In this document: in pieces, positions 16,809-25,613 of the stretch
Layout of the letters: each line of letters opens with the position of its first letter
Position numbering within the stretch: position 1 is the stretch's first letter
Source of the DNA: Paenibacillus_L residui
Lineage (GTDB): Bacteria > Bacillota > Bacilli > Paenibacillales > NBRC-103111
Reading direction: 5' to 3'
DNA length: 64,000 nt
Assembly (NCBI RefSeq): GCF_042677205.1
Contig: NZ_JBHTIU010000030.1
Span: 17,666 to 81,665, forward strand
The notes under the pieces: generated by a model
What the model was told of the DNA's origin: nothing
Database searches by the model: none
Seen by the model: only the letters and a program-made list of their open reading frames with translations
Program-made: the position numbers and the translations under genes

Positions 16809-18710
16809 TTACCCAGATTGTGTCTTCGACGACGCTTGCTGATTCCGCTGTTGAACCACCTTATCCAAATATTGAGTGAATTTGGATTCGCCGCTGTAAG
16901 TCAGAAATAACCATTTCAAAGCCCGGGTCATGCCGATATAAAATAAGGAGACCTCTCTTTCTTCCTCTTCTTCGAGCGGAAAGGGCATGCTCTCCACATT
17001 GACGATAAAAACGGCTCGAAAATCAAGCCCTTTAGCACTATCGATAGTGGAAATCTTGATCGTATTTTCCTCACGGACAAAATTCCGCTTGGTCTCCGGA
17101 TTCTCAGTAATCCACGTATATGGCAAATCATGCTTGGCCAAGCTTTGTTTAATTTCATCAATATATGAAGTATGGTGGCTGTTCTTGACACGATACAGGA
17201 TAGCTATCTCGTGATACGACATCTTCTTTTCCCTATGGAGGAACTTTATCGATTTGGATACGAAATTCATTTCCTCCTGTATATTTCTAAATTCCTTGAT
17301 AATCGGGTCAGGACCTTTTCTCTTCGTAGATTGTGGGGGGATGATCTCTACACCCTCTATAGTTCCTTCCCGTACTTTATTCTTTAATAGGGAATATTCC
17401 TGGTAAAACTCCCAAGCAAACTGAACAATTTGCGCCGTATTCCGGTAATTGATAGACAGAATTTTAGAACGTCCCCGGAAATCCAGACCAATATCCTGGG
17501 CTAAACTCGTCCTTCTCTTGAAAATGGACTGGGCACGATCTTCTACCAAGAGCAGCGATTGCGTGTCCGGATTCAAACAACAGCTTAACAGCTTGAGCCA
17601 ATCGGGTTCAAAATCCTGTCCTTCATCGATCAGAATGGCATCATAGGTCGGCAGGATCGCTTCTTTCCTATCCACTTTATCCAGCAAAGCGGGGATCTCG
17701 CTGTCCTTCAACTGCAGGCTGTTCCTCAACCATTCATGAAAATTATACACTTCTACCTTGGCATGTTTGTCCGCCGAAGAGCCGTTTATTAAATCCAGCA
17801 GATCATCCGGCTCTTCCATCATTCGCGCGATCATCTGTTTCAAATGCCGGGATAATGGAATTCCGTAGCTTAACACAAGAATTTTCCAGTTTGGATAAGC
17901 TTTGGCCAGAATTTTAGCCCGGCTAGCCAGGACAAGAGTCTTGCCGCTTCCGGCGACCCCACGGATGAGCCTATGCTTATCACCAAGCTGTTTCGCCATA
18001 TTTTCCTGATGGAGGTCCATGGTTTTAATGTTATGCAGCGACAGAAGAAGCTGATCCTGATGAGTCACAGGCGGCTTAAATTCCGCACTAATTCGCACCT
18101 CAGGGAAAAGGTGAAAGCGGATGGCTTGAATATCTTCGTTAGTTAAAATATATTTTTTCCGATTCCAAACCGTAAACATATTATGTATCTTGTCGCACAA
18201 GGTTTCAGGCGAGAAGGCTTCATCATCGGGATCAATTTCATCTCTGCATAATACAAACTGAGGCTCTATTACTTGATATAGATCGTATTTGATAAAATCC
18301 TCCTGCTTAAGTCTAGTAAAAACCGTCCCAAAACCATAGGGAAACTTTAAATAGGAACCGTTATCTTGAACGAGGTTTTGGTCCTTTTTCAGATGGTTTG
18401 TTATTAATCGGGCATTATCCCTCGCTTGTTTCAGTGGACTTTTGGCAGTCACCAATTCCCCGGCTTTATTTCGCAAAATCCATTCATCCTGATTGATTTG
18501 ATAAATCGTACCCTTGGTGTAGTCTTTAACCTCCAAAATGACCAGCCCCAAATCAGGGCCTATAATCACGAAATCCGGTCGTCTCCCCCGAATCTCGGGT
18601 TCATAGTAAACGATATAATCACTAGGCAAATGAGCCTTTAGAGTTTCGAATAAAATACGTTCCCCGGAGGTCGCTCCCCTTGGAATGATTTCTGGTACCA
18701 TGTAAGCCAT
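16809..18710 (-). CDS. NERD-domain superfamily 1 (UvrD/Rep-like) helicase
   Basis: The 633-residue protein begins with a NERD nuclease-related domain. Asp about 46 in RRPDFVII and VILEVKDY (Glu about 60, Lys about 62) form a PD-(D/E)XK-like site. A linker follows, then an SF1 helicase core: Walker A GVAGSGKT (251-258), Walker B LIDEGQDFEPDW (about 360), SINYRNTAQI, the late motifs ISTIDSAKGLDFRAV and YIGMTRAL. AGGAGAGA precedes ATG. Its neighbours are a TOTE-type primase-helicase and an ankyrin remnant, so a role in defence against foreign DNA is plausible. A repair role cannot be excluded. Confidence 0.88.
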   Translation of the reverse strand: MAYMVPEIIPRGATSGERILFETLKAHLPSDYIVYYEPEIRGRRPDFVIIGPDLGLVILEVKDYTKGTIYQINQDEWILRNKAGELVTAKSPLKQARDNARLITNHLKKDQNLVQDNGSYLKFPYGFGTVFTRLKQEDFIKYDLYQVIEPQFVLCRDEIDPDDEAFSPETLCDKIHNMFTVWNRKKYILTNEDIQAIRFHLFPEVRISAEFKPPVTHQDQLLLSLHNIKTMDLHQENMAKQLGDKHRLIRGVAGSGKTLVLASRAKILAKAYPNWKILVLSYGIPLSRHLKQMIARMMEEPDDLLDLINGSSADKHAKVEVYNFHEWLRNSLQLKDSEIPALLDKVDRKEAILPTYDAILIDEGQDFEPDWLKLLSCCLNPDTQSLLLVEDRAQSIFKRRTSLAQDIGLDFRGRSKILSINYRNTAQIVQFAWEFYQEYSLLKNKVREGTIEGVEIIPPQSTKRKGPDPIIKEFRNIQEEMNFVSKSIKFLHREKKMSYHEIAILYRVKNSHHTSYIDEIKQSLAKHDLPYTWITENPETKRNFVREENTIKISTIDSAKGLDFRAVFIVNVESMPFPLEEEEEREVSLFYIGMTRALKWLFLTYSGESKFTQYLDKVVQQRNQQASSKTQSG

Positions 18711-18856
18711 ATCCGTCTCTCCTAGTATTTTTTACCTAGAACCTATTATAGTACTATTGTACTGGAAAAGAGTATACAAATATTTATAAAAATTGCTGCA
18801 AAAACAGATTTATGGTTATAGGTTAACGCTATATTTCTCTTGCATTCTAATTCAGA

Positions 18857-18889
18857 ACAAAAAAGAGACCGGGGCTTCATGCCCCAGTC
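18857..18889 (-). terminator. Terminator of the TOTE primase-helicase gene
   Basis: GACTGGGGC-ATGAA-GCCCCGGTC on the minus strand is followed by TCTTTTTTG. It starts 55 bases past the stop codon and separates the gene from the NERD-helicase. Confidence 0.85.
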
Positions 18890-18943
18890 GTTGGATTCTA
18901 ATGGCGGTTATGAAAGTCTAATACCAAGGGGATAACTTACGAT

Positions 18944-21376
18944 CTATAACTCCGCCCCTTTATAACCCATCGTACGATATCCTTTAACCCGTTTCTTGTA
19001 CATGGCCATTAATACAGGAACCTGCATATCGACATAATCATAAATTTGTACTTCGCTCTTGTTGATGTGAGAACGGTGCAATCTGCCTGCATACTGTTCC
19101 AGCTTGCCTTTCCATGAGATGGGGTGAACAAGAAACAGTGTATCTAACCTGGCATCATCAAAGCCTTCGCCGATTAGTTTGCCTGTCGCAATAAAGAGAC
19201 GTTCTTCATGGTCAGGAATACTGTCGATTTGCTTTCGAATATGTTCCCGCTGTTTCTTTCCCATTCCGCCCCGAAGAACGATCACATTTTTAGCAAATTT
19301 CATAAGCCGCTTCTCAAAGTACTCCACATGTGCCGTCCGTTCAACAAGTAACAAAGGGGAGCGTCCTTGATCCAAACAATGCAGTAAATCGTTAAAAATC
19401 ATCGTGTTTCGCTCCTCATCTTCCACAAGCCGCTGAAAAACTTCTTGAATTCCCAGCTTCTCCGAATGGAGTGGCAACCGGAAGGAGGTGTAACGAGGAT
19501 TGACGGTTAAAGAAAAGCTTCTTGAAGCGGCCTGCATCTTGGTATCTATTCGCATTCGTACAGGCCCCAATTGCATCATTACGATCGCTTCATGGCCATC
19601 CTGCCTCTTCGGAGTAGCAGTTAATCCAAATACGTATTTCGCTTTGGCTTTGACCAACACTTGTTCGAAACTGAAAGCAGAGATATGGTGGCATTCATCT
19701 ACGATTATTTGACCGTAATCGCTAATATAATCCTTTACTACCCCTTTTCGGTTTAAGCTCTGGATAATGGCTATATCCACAATTCCCGTGCGCTTATCCC
19801 TGCCGCCTCCAACAACTCCGATGGATTCTTTCGGTAAATCAAGAAAGGTTTGCAATCTCTGTTTCCACTGATCCATCAGTTCCCGACGATGTACCAAGAT
19901 CAAGGTGTTTACTTTGCGCTTTGCTATAATATTGGCGGCTACAACAGTTTTTCCAAAAGCTGTTCCTGCCGATAGAATCCCAGTATCATGCACCATAATG
20001 GACCTTGCAGCGGCATCCTGCAGCGTTGACAGCGTCCCGCAAAACTCCGTTTTTATTAAGGTGCCTCCAAACCTTTCATCCTTAATCTGAGTAAAGACAT
20101 GATTTTGTTTAAAGAATTCTATAATCTGCTGCAAGCATCCTCTGGGTAACGCTAAATAATTTGGAAGATCCTCAGCACAACAAATAACCCTAGGTTTTCC
20201 GAAAGTGGATAGTCGCATCGCTTGTGCTTTATAAAAATCAGGGTTTGCAAAAGAAGCCAGCCTCATTAATCGATTGATCACATTCGGAGAAAGATCCTTT
20301 TTGCATATATATACTCGATTAGAAAGAACCAATTCCACCATTTCAGGCATTGACTCATGGAAATGAAAGTTTGCAGGCTTGGCTTCCAACTCCTGCAACC
20401 GTGCTTCCTCGTCTGAGTCCACCATGTCTATTTGAAAGAGGTCACCCTCCAAATCGTTCATTCGTAAAAATTTCAATACATCTTTCTCATTCATTTTCTC
20501 TAATTCCGCAAGAAATTGCCATTGGTCCTTATAGGGTTGAAAGGCTTCGTCCACAAAAACACTGTTTCCACTTTTCCGTGGTCCTCCTTGGAGCGGAAGG
20601 GCAATCAGATTGCCGAATCCTCCTTTCGGAAGCGTATCCTGGTTTGGAAACAATCGATCATAAGAATCTAGTCCCAGTTGATATCTGTAATTCATTGTAA
20701 GAGTCAATAGAGCGGTGCCAAGTTTTCTTGCCAAACTTGCAGGAATCGGCTCTTGGAAAAAGATCCAAATATGTCCGCCATTTCCGGAACGTGAACGCTC
20801 CAAAGCAGCAGGTATCTGCCTTTCTTTACAGACACGCATTACAGCTGCTGCATCTTCTTGCCAATTATTTTTATCAAAGTCAATGGCCAAAAACCAGCAA
20901 GTTTCATCCGGAAGCATAGGGTAGAGCCCTATGGTTCTGTCAGCCCTAGCATCCAGATGATTGGATATTACAGAATCAGTAATGGGCAAGAAATCCTGAT
21001 GAGGACAAACCGAGCACTTCACTTTTGGCTTTTGGCAAACCGTGGTCCATTCATTACTGCACGCGGGTGAATAACCCGATTTCCCCTGTTTATTCTGCCA
21101 GCGTATGGGATAAACATCTTCACGGCCGCGAAAATAACTCCGGAATAACTCTATTTTATCTTCCGCTGGGGAGAACCGATGAACACCCTTTGGCTCTAAT
21201 TGCTCATAAGAATAATTCATTTGATCAGTCTGGTTTATGTGTACGGTCTGGCTTATATCTTCAGATATCTTCTTCGGTATCATTGCTTTTAATTGACATC
21301 TAAGCTCTTCATTTTCCCGTTTAAGCTGTTCGATTTCTAGCCGCGCGAGTCGAAGCTGTTCGTGCAAGTTGTCCAA
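18944..21376 (-). CDS. TOTE-type archaeo-eukaryotic primase fused to SF2 helicase
   Basis: An 810-residue protein in four parts. The first is an N-terminal coiled coil (about 1-35). The second is a cysteine motif (CQKPKVKCSVC). The third is an archaeo-eukaryotic primase domain of the TOTE conflict-system type (about 75-320), with AIDFDKNNW (catalytic Asp about 166 and 168), SRSGNGGHIWIFF (His about 202) and RLFPNQDTLPKGGFGNLIALP. The last is an SF2 helicase core with GTAFGKT (about 471), DECHH (about 560), GLTATPKR and GRLHRS. By family knowledge TOTE proteins act in conflict with phage or plasmids. TTG 21376 was chosen because GGATGGGGAG lies five bases upstream; a TTG at 21397 is in frame but has no site. 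Confidence 0.88.
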   Translation of the reverse strand: MDNLHEQLRLARLEIEQLKRENEELRCQLKAMIPKKISEDISQTVHINQTDQMNYSYEQLEPKGVHRFSPAEDKIELFRSYFRGREDVYPIRWQNKQGKSGYSPACSNEWTTVCQKPKVKCSVCPHQDFLPITDSVISNHLDARADRTIGLYPMLPDETCWFLAIDFDKNNWQEDAAAVMRVCKERQIPAALERSRSGNGGHIWIFFQEPIPASLARKLGTALLTLTMNYRYQLGLDSYDRLFPNQDTLPKGGFGNLIALPLQGGPRKSGNSVFVDEAFQPYKDQWQFLAELEKMNEKDVLKFLRMNDLEGDLFQIDMVDSDEEARLQELEAKPANFHFHESMPEMVELVLSNRVYICKKDLSPNVINRLMRLASFANPDFYKAQAMRLSTFGKPRVICCAEDLPNYLALPRGCLQQIIEFFKQNHVFTQIKDERFGGTLIKTEFCGTLSTLQDAAARSIMVHDTGILSAGTAFGKTVVAANIIAKRKVNTLILVHRRELMDQWKQRLQTFLDLPKESIGVVGGGRDKRTGIVDIAIIQSLNRKGVVKDYISDYGQIIVDECHHISAFSFEQVLVKAKAKYVFGLTATPKRQDGHEAIVMMQLGPVRMRIDTKMQAASRSFSLTVNPRYTSFRLPLHSEKLGIQEVFQRLVEDEERNTMIFNDLLHCLDQGRSPLLLVERTAHVEYFEKRLMKFAKNVIVLRGGMGKKQREHIRKQIDSIPDHEERLFIATGKLIGEGFDDARLDTLFLVHPISWKGKLEQYAGRLHRSHINKSEVQIYDYVDMQVPVLMAMYKKRVKGYRTMGYKGAEL

Positions 21377-21923
21377 TGCGACTCCCCATCCTTGCAATTC
21401 ATATAGTAGGTAATTTCATTGTAACGGGAATTTTGAGTAATTGCCAAAGCAGCTGACCACTTATACATTTATTGGAAAAGGGAGGTTTGTTTAAATATGG
21501 TCAACCTTTAACTAAAGCTGGGAATACAACACTACTCCACTGCTGCTGGTTCCCAAAGTCATTTCAAAACTTACATGCCGATACTTTTTAGATCGTTCTT
21601 TGGCTTCAGGTTTCCGCTGCCGTTCTCGTTTGCTATGTAAAAAAACTGCGAAAGTGCATCTTTTTGCAGGGAGTCGCTCGCCATTGGCTGAGAACCTGCG
21701 AAAGTGCATCTTTTTCTACGGTTCGAGAGATGGAGGGCGGTTATTGGCAAAAATTGCTACATTTTTGCAGGCTTTGCTTCTTATCCTGCAAATTCTCTTC
21801 ATAGTTGATGTATTTTCGCAGGAATTTGGCTATTATCTGCCGCCCAGCGAGGGACCCGTCCGAAGCCGGGCCCCTGAGGTTTGAAGCAAATACGAGCCTA
21901 TGCGTTCATATGGCGAAATGTCG
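21377..21923. repeat. Intergenic repeat cluster, CTGCGAAAGTGCATC word
   Basis: Two identical 20-base direct repeats start with CTGCGAAAGTGCATC at 21646-21665 and 21696-21715, a 50-base period. Degenerate TTTTTGCAGG and TTTTCGCAGG words follow to about 21840. No gene is visible in this 547-base gap. It is one of several palindromic or word-repeat clusters between genes in the window. Confidence 0.6.
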
Positions 21924-23111
21924 CTAAACCGCCTCGGTCCTAGAAACCGAGGAGCTTCCGTTATGCTTGACGAGCAGCAGGCACAGCAGGGCCAGCAGCA
22001 TGCTTCCGGAGGCGCATAAGAAGAGCGAGCCGTAACCGAAATGGTCGATGGCGAGACCCAGCAGCGGCGGAGAAGAAATGGCGGCCAGCGACGAGACGAG
22101 GTAGTACAAGCCCGTCCGGGTGCCGATGCTTCGTTCGCTGCCGGTGGCTACGACGAACGGATACGAGTTGATATTGATGCAGGCCCAGCAAATCCCGCCT
22201 AGAGCCAGCATGACCCGCAGCATGACCAGCGTTTCGATCAGCGGAATGGCGGCGAACACCAGAAATAAGCCGATCACGCCGATGAGGATCATCGTTTTTT
22301 TGCCGAACCGGTTGCCCAGCCAGCCGCTTGGAATCGCAAACAGGACGAAGAACAAGGAAAAGAACGTTAACGAGAACGCAGACGCACTCTCTTCCAGCCC
22401 CATGTGATGCTTTCCATACAGTGTAAACAGCGCCTCTACCCCCTGATAGGAAACGAACCAGAAGAAAATCGCCGCCAGCAGCAGAACCGTTGTGCGATCC
22501 AGTTCCCCGAGCAGCTTGACCCGCTCCGTATCCGCAGCCGCCCATGTAATGGAATCCCGCTTCTCCTTAATAAAACGGTACAAGATCAATAACGACAGCA
22601 AAGTAATGGCGGCGGCCGCCACGAAAGGAAACGACGGGTTGGCTTTATACAGCATCGATCCTCCGCCAAAAGCGATTATCGCCCCGACCCCGCCCATGAA
22701 ATTAATGATTCCATTGGCCTTGGTCCGCTGCGCTTCCGGTGTAATATCCGGCATCAGCGCAATGGTCGGAGACCGGTACAGGCTCATTGCCAGATTCATC
22801 AGCACCATGAACAGCACCAATGTAATGAAATTGGTATGAAGCGGAATGAGGATCATAAACAAAGCAGCGAGCGGCATACCGATCAGCAGATAAGGCATCC
22901 GCCTGCCGAACCGGGAGACCGTCTTGTCGCTGCGGTTGCCGATCCATGGCTGCAGGAACAAGGCACAATAATTATCGAGCGTCATCATGAAGCCGATCAA
23001 GGCCGTGCTTTGCAGGAACGGATCGAGGAAGAACGGGACGAAAGCATTATACAGCGACCAGGTAATGCTAATGCTGAAAAATCCGAAGCCCAGCAGCCAA
23101 GTCTTTTTCAT
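21924..23111 (-). CDS. MFS transporter (sugar/SLC45-like)
   Basis: A 395-residue major facilitator with twelve predicted membrane helices. The inter-helix loops carry GNRSDKTVSRFGRRMPYLLIG (loop 2-3 signature), RSPTIALMPDITPEAQRTKANGI and SGWLGNRFGKKTMI. The MPDITPxxxRxxANG stretch is typical of the SLC45/GPH-like sugar:proton branch. The ATG is four bases after the stop of the glycerophosphodiesterase, so the two are cotranscribed. It may import glycerophosphodiester-related or sugar substrates; this is not certain. Confidence 0.85.
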   Translation of the reverse strand: MKKTWLLGFGFFSISITWSLYNAFVPFFLDPFLQSTALIGFMMTLDNYCALFLQPWIGNRSDKTVSRFGRRMPYLLIGMPLAALFMILIPLHTNFITLVLFMVLMNLAMSLYRSPTIALMPDITPEAQRTKANGIINFMGGVGAIIAFGGGSMLYKANPSFPFVAAAAITLLSLLILYRFIKEKRDSITWAAADTERVKLLGELDRTTVLLLAAIFFWFVSYQGVEALFTLYGKHHMGLEESASAFSLTFFSLFFVLFAIPSGWLGNRFGKKTMILIGVIGLFLVFAAIPLIETLVMLRVMLALGGICWACININSYPFVVATGSERSIGTRTGLYYLVSSLAAISSPPLLGLAIDHFGYGSLFLCASGSMLLALLCLLLVKHNGSSSVSRTEAV

Positions 23112-23115
23112 ACCC

Positions 23116-23853
23116 TTAATCCTCCATTGTCTTCAGCAGTTCTGCCAGACGGTCAGGGTAGTCCGTTATGATGCCGGCTACCCCGGCCTGAATCAGCCTG
23201 CGCATTTCGGCCGGCTCATTGACCGTAAACGGATGATACGCCATTCCCCGTGCAGCCGCCTGGGAAACCCACTCCGGGATAACCGCATAATGATACGCAT
23301 GAAGCGCAGACGCACCGAATCGCGCCGCATACTCCCACGGCTCGTATAAGCCTTCCATATAGAGAATGCCGGTCCGGATCTCCGGGGCCAGCCGCTTGCA
23401 GTGCGCCAAGGAATAATGGTTAAAGCTCGAGAGGATCACCCGGTCGCTCATTCCAAACCTCCGGGTCGCTTCTATAACGGCCTCCTCTATACCGGGATAC
23501 TGCACGACCCCGTTCTTCAGCTCGAGATTCACCTGGAGGGAACGGGATTTAACCAGCTCGAACAAATCCTCCAGAGTCGGAACGCGCTCCCCCTTGAATG
23601 CCGGACTAAACCAGGAGCCCGCATCCAGCTCCCACAGCTCATCCCCTGTCACATCCTTCACCAGTTTGGGCAAGCCCGTCGTCCGCTGCAGCGATTCATC
23701 ATGAATCAGAACCAATCGGCCATCCGCCGTCATTTGTACATCGGTTTCGATCGCCGTCGCACCGAGTTCGATACACCGTTCGAAAGCCGCCATAGTGTTC
23801 TCCGGACAGTAACCGGATGCTCCCCTGTGGGCAATGTTTAAAACCGCTTTCAA
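23116..23853 (-). CDS. Glycerophosphodiester phosphodiesterase (GDPD/UgpQ-like)
   Basis: About 245 residues forming a GDPD barrel that hydrolyses glycerophosphodiesters to glycerol 3-phosphate and an alcohol. IAHRGASGYCPENTMAAF provides the first catalytic His, Arg and Glu. ETDVQMTADGRLVLIHDESLQR gives metal ligands and the second His, and VNLELKNG and GIITDYPDRL complete the active site. There is no signal peptide. The TTG at 23853 lies eight bases after GGAGG. GTG 23856 and an ATG further up are alternatives, so the N-terminus is uncertain by a few residues. It is the first gene of a two-gene unit with the MFS transporter. Confidence 0.85.
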   Translation of the reverse strand: MKAVLNIAHRGASGYCPENTMAAFERCIELGATAIETDVQMTADGRLVLIHDESLQRTTGLPKLVKDVTGDELWELDAGSWFSPAFKGERVPTLEDLFELVKSRSLQVNLELKNGVVQYPGIEEAVIEATRRFGMSDRVILSSFNHYSLAHCKRLAPEIRTGILYMEGLYEPWEYAARFGASALHAYHYAVIPEWVSQAAARGMAYHPFTVNEPAEMRRLIQAGVAGIITDYPDRLAELLKTMED

Positions 23854-23930
23854 CACACAAGCCTCCATTTCGCAAATACCATTTTCATCCATTATACAAC
23901 AGATCAAATCGGGAACCAGCCGTAATTTTG

Positions 23931-24011
23931 TAAAAAAAGCTCCTAACGTAGCCTTGGCGAAGACGAATAACCCGGTATTAGTGGTAGCTTTTTATGCCAA
24001 TAGGAATCTTT
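23931..24011. repeat. Dispersed hairpin element, uninterrupted copy
   Basis: AAAAAAAGCTCC at one end and GGTAGCTTTTT near the other can pair. AATAACCCGGTATTAG and TGCCAATAGGAATCTTTGG match 11620-11668. It lies between the acetyltransferase stop and the glycerophosphodiesterase start. Confidence 0.65.
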
Positions 24012-24121
24012 GGTTACATCGTATTATCATGAGGAGGGTGAGCTTCCTCTATCTATGGACGACCTATTTGAGCTATCCCGATTCGATGCCCCTCTTGGCT
24101 GCTAATTAAGAAAGACCTAAT

Positions 24122-24985
24122 TCAAGCTTGAGAGGTAAGGGGATGCTTGCAATTTTCCGGCCAGCGGTTATTTCCGTTTGCCTTTACGAACAATACCTCA
24201 TCGCCATTAAACAAGCGGCTTGTTATCCCCATTCCTTGGTCGTCGGGAGTGTAATGGAATACGATTTCTTGAGTGTCTTCATCAGAAATTTGTGCAAGGA
24301 TGGCTTCCAGATTGATTTCTCTTCTTCCGATCAAGTCGTAAAGATCGATTCGGCCTTCCTTCCTCTGAAAGATAGCCGTAACGTCCTCCTGTTCCAAATA
24401 ATAAATATCGTTATTAAAAACATTTCGGCAATAAAACATTAATATCCCATGGGCACGGTCCGTTCCAAACCGCCGGGAAACCGGAATTCTCTCTGAGGTA
24501 AAATGAGTAAGGAAACGAACATGTTCGCTATTATTCATATCCAGCTTGCGGATGCCGTTCCCCTTCTTTGGCCCTGCGGAATAATCCAAAGTAAACTGGT
24601 GCTCCTCTACGGGCTCAAAACCAAACCTGGGGTAAAAATCCAAAACGTTCCGATTAGCAAATAAATAGATGTAATCGCATTTGTCCCCGTATTCATCCAA
24701 AACCCGGTTCATTAAACGGGCAGAAAGCCCCCGCTTCCGATAATCCGGATGGGTCATTACCGTTCCGATTTGCAGTGCGCTTCTTCGCTCGCCTTGGATA
24801 ATCAGATCGAGCAGATTGATCGATACATTCGCCGCGACGACCTCTCCATCCACATAAGAAAAAGGAATGTACCGGTTATCCCACTCATTCAGATTTATGC
24901 CGAAAATTTGATTGGCAAGCATCGTCAGGCTCTTTCCATAGGGTTCATCCGCCTTGTAGCCTTGGACAAATTTTAAATTATTCAT
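24122..24985 (-). CDS. GNAT-family N-acetyltransferase, two-domain
   Basis: The 287-residue protein has an N-terminal GNAT domain (about 1-150). IGTVMTHPDYRKRGLSARLMNRVLDEY carries the acetyl-CoA-binding R/QxxGxG/A loop, and YLFANRNVLDFYPRFGFEPVEE is the last strand and helix. A second, more diverged domain (about 155-287) includes IFQRKEGRIDLYDLIG. This layout resembles Eis-like or tandem GNAT enzymes. AAGGGG precedes ATG. The acceptor substrate is unknown. Monocistronic. Confidence 0.85.
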   Translation of the reverse strand: MNNLKFVQGYKADEPYGKSLTMLANQIFGINLNEWDNRYIPFSYVDGEVVAANVSINLLDLIIQGERRSALQIGTVMTHPDYRKRGLSARLMNRVLDEYGDKCDYIYLFANRNVLDFYPRFGFEPVEEHQFTLDYSAGPKKGNGIRKLDMNNSEHVRFLTHFTSERIPVSRRFGTDRAHGILMFYCRNVFNNDIYYLEQEDVTAIFQRKEGRIDLYDLIGRREINLEAILAQISDEDTQEIVFHYTPDDQGMGITSRLFNGDEVLFVKANGNNRWPENCKHPLTSQA

Positions 24986-25613
24986 AAATTGATACCCCTT
25001 CTTTTATTCAGTTGATCAAAGGTCCCCTATGGACTATATTTCTTGACGCTGGTTGAAGATACCTTCTTGCGTTAAAAAGGTGTCGTTCTATTAGGGTTTT
25101 CCGCCATTTTGTTTCTTTTGACATCTTTGCAGAGCGGCAGTAAACTAAAAGGAAATCCGCATCATTCCATAAATATCTATAGGATAACTCGTCATTAAAC
25201 TCCGAGATTGCCTTAATAAATTTATGTTAGGAGGAGAAGCTGGCCCGAGACTTCTGCTGTCGGGGAGGTTCAGGACCTCCCCTTACCGCGCTCGCTCGCT
25301 GCAGCACAACGGACAATCGTGACATTTACTCAGCCGTTTGTACGATTTTTCATACAATCGCATTCGTTCGCTCCGCCCCCACAAAAAAAAGCAGACTCAC
25401 GCCTAATCGCGTAAGCCTGCCTATCCTTCACCTATTGAAGGAACTTATTGATGATCGCCGGCTTCGTTTCTTCAGCCAGCGAATACACTTCGCCGTCCAT
25501 TCTTCCGAGGGGTTTTGAACCCCTTTTGCCATCCTAAGGGGACTCCAAGGTTCATGGAATCCTGTAAGTCCATGCTTCCCCGCCCCGCGTTGCTGCAGCT
25601 ATGCCGCTGCCTT
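24986..25613. other. Intergenic region with three hairpins, no supported gene
   Basis: Visible are a perfect hairpin GGGGAGGT/ACCTCCCC (25262-25282), a terminator-like structure at 25383-25420, and AGGGGTT/AACCCCT (25508-25524). A 22-codon minus-strand frame (MDGEVYSLAEETK...) lies at about 25440-25505 but has no proper ribosome binding site. Confidence 0.5.
25383..25420 (-). terminator. Probable distal terminator for htpG
   Basis: GCAGGCTTACGC and GCGTGAGTCTGC pair with two G-T pairs on the minus strand and are followed by eight T residues. It lies about 190 bases beyond the htpG stop with nothing else convincing between. Confidence 0.7.

Noticed and set aside
25440..25505. Minus-strand 22-codon frame MDGEVYSLAEETK...
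   Set aside because: The look is protein-like but the ribosome binding site overlaps the start and the frame is short; not enough to call a gene.
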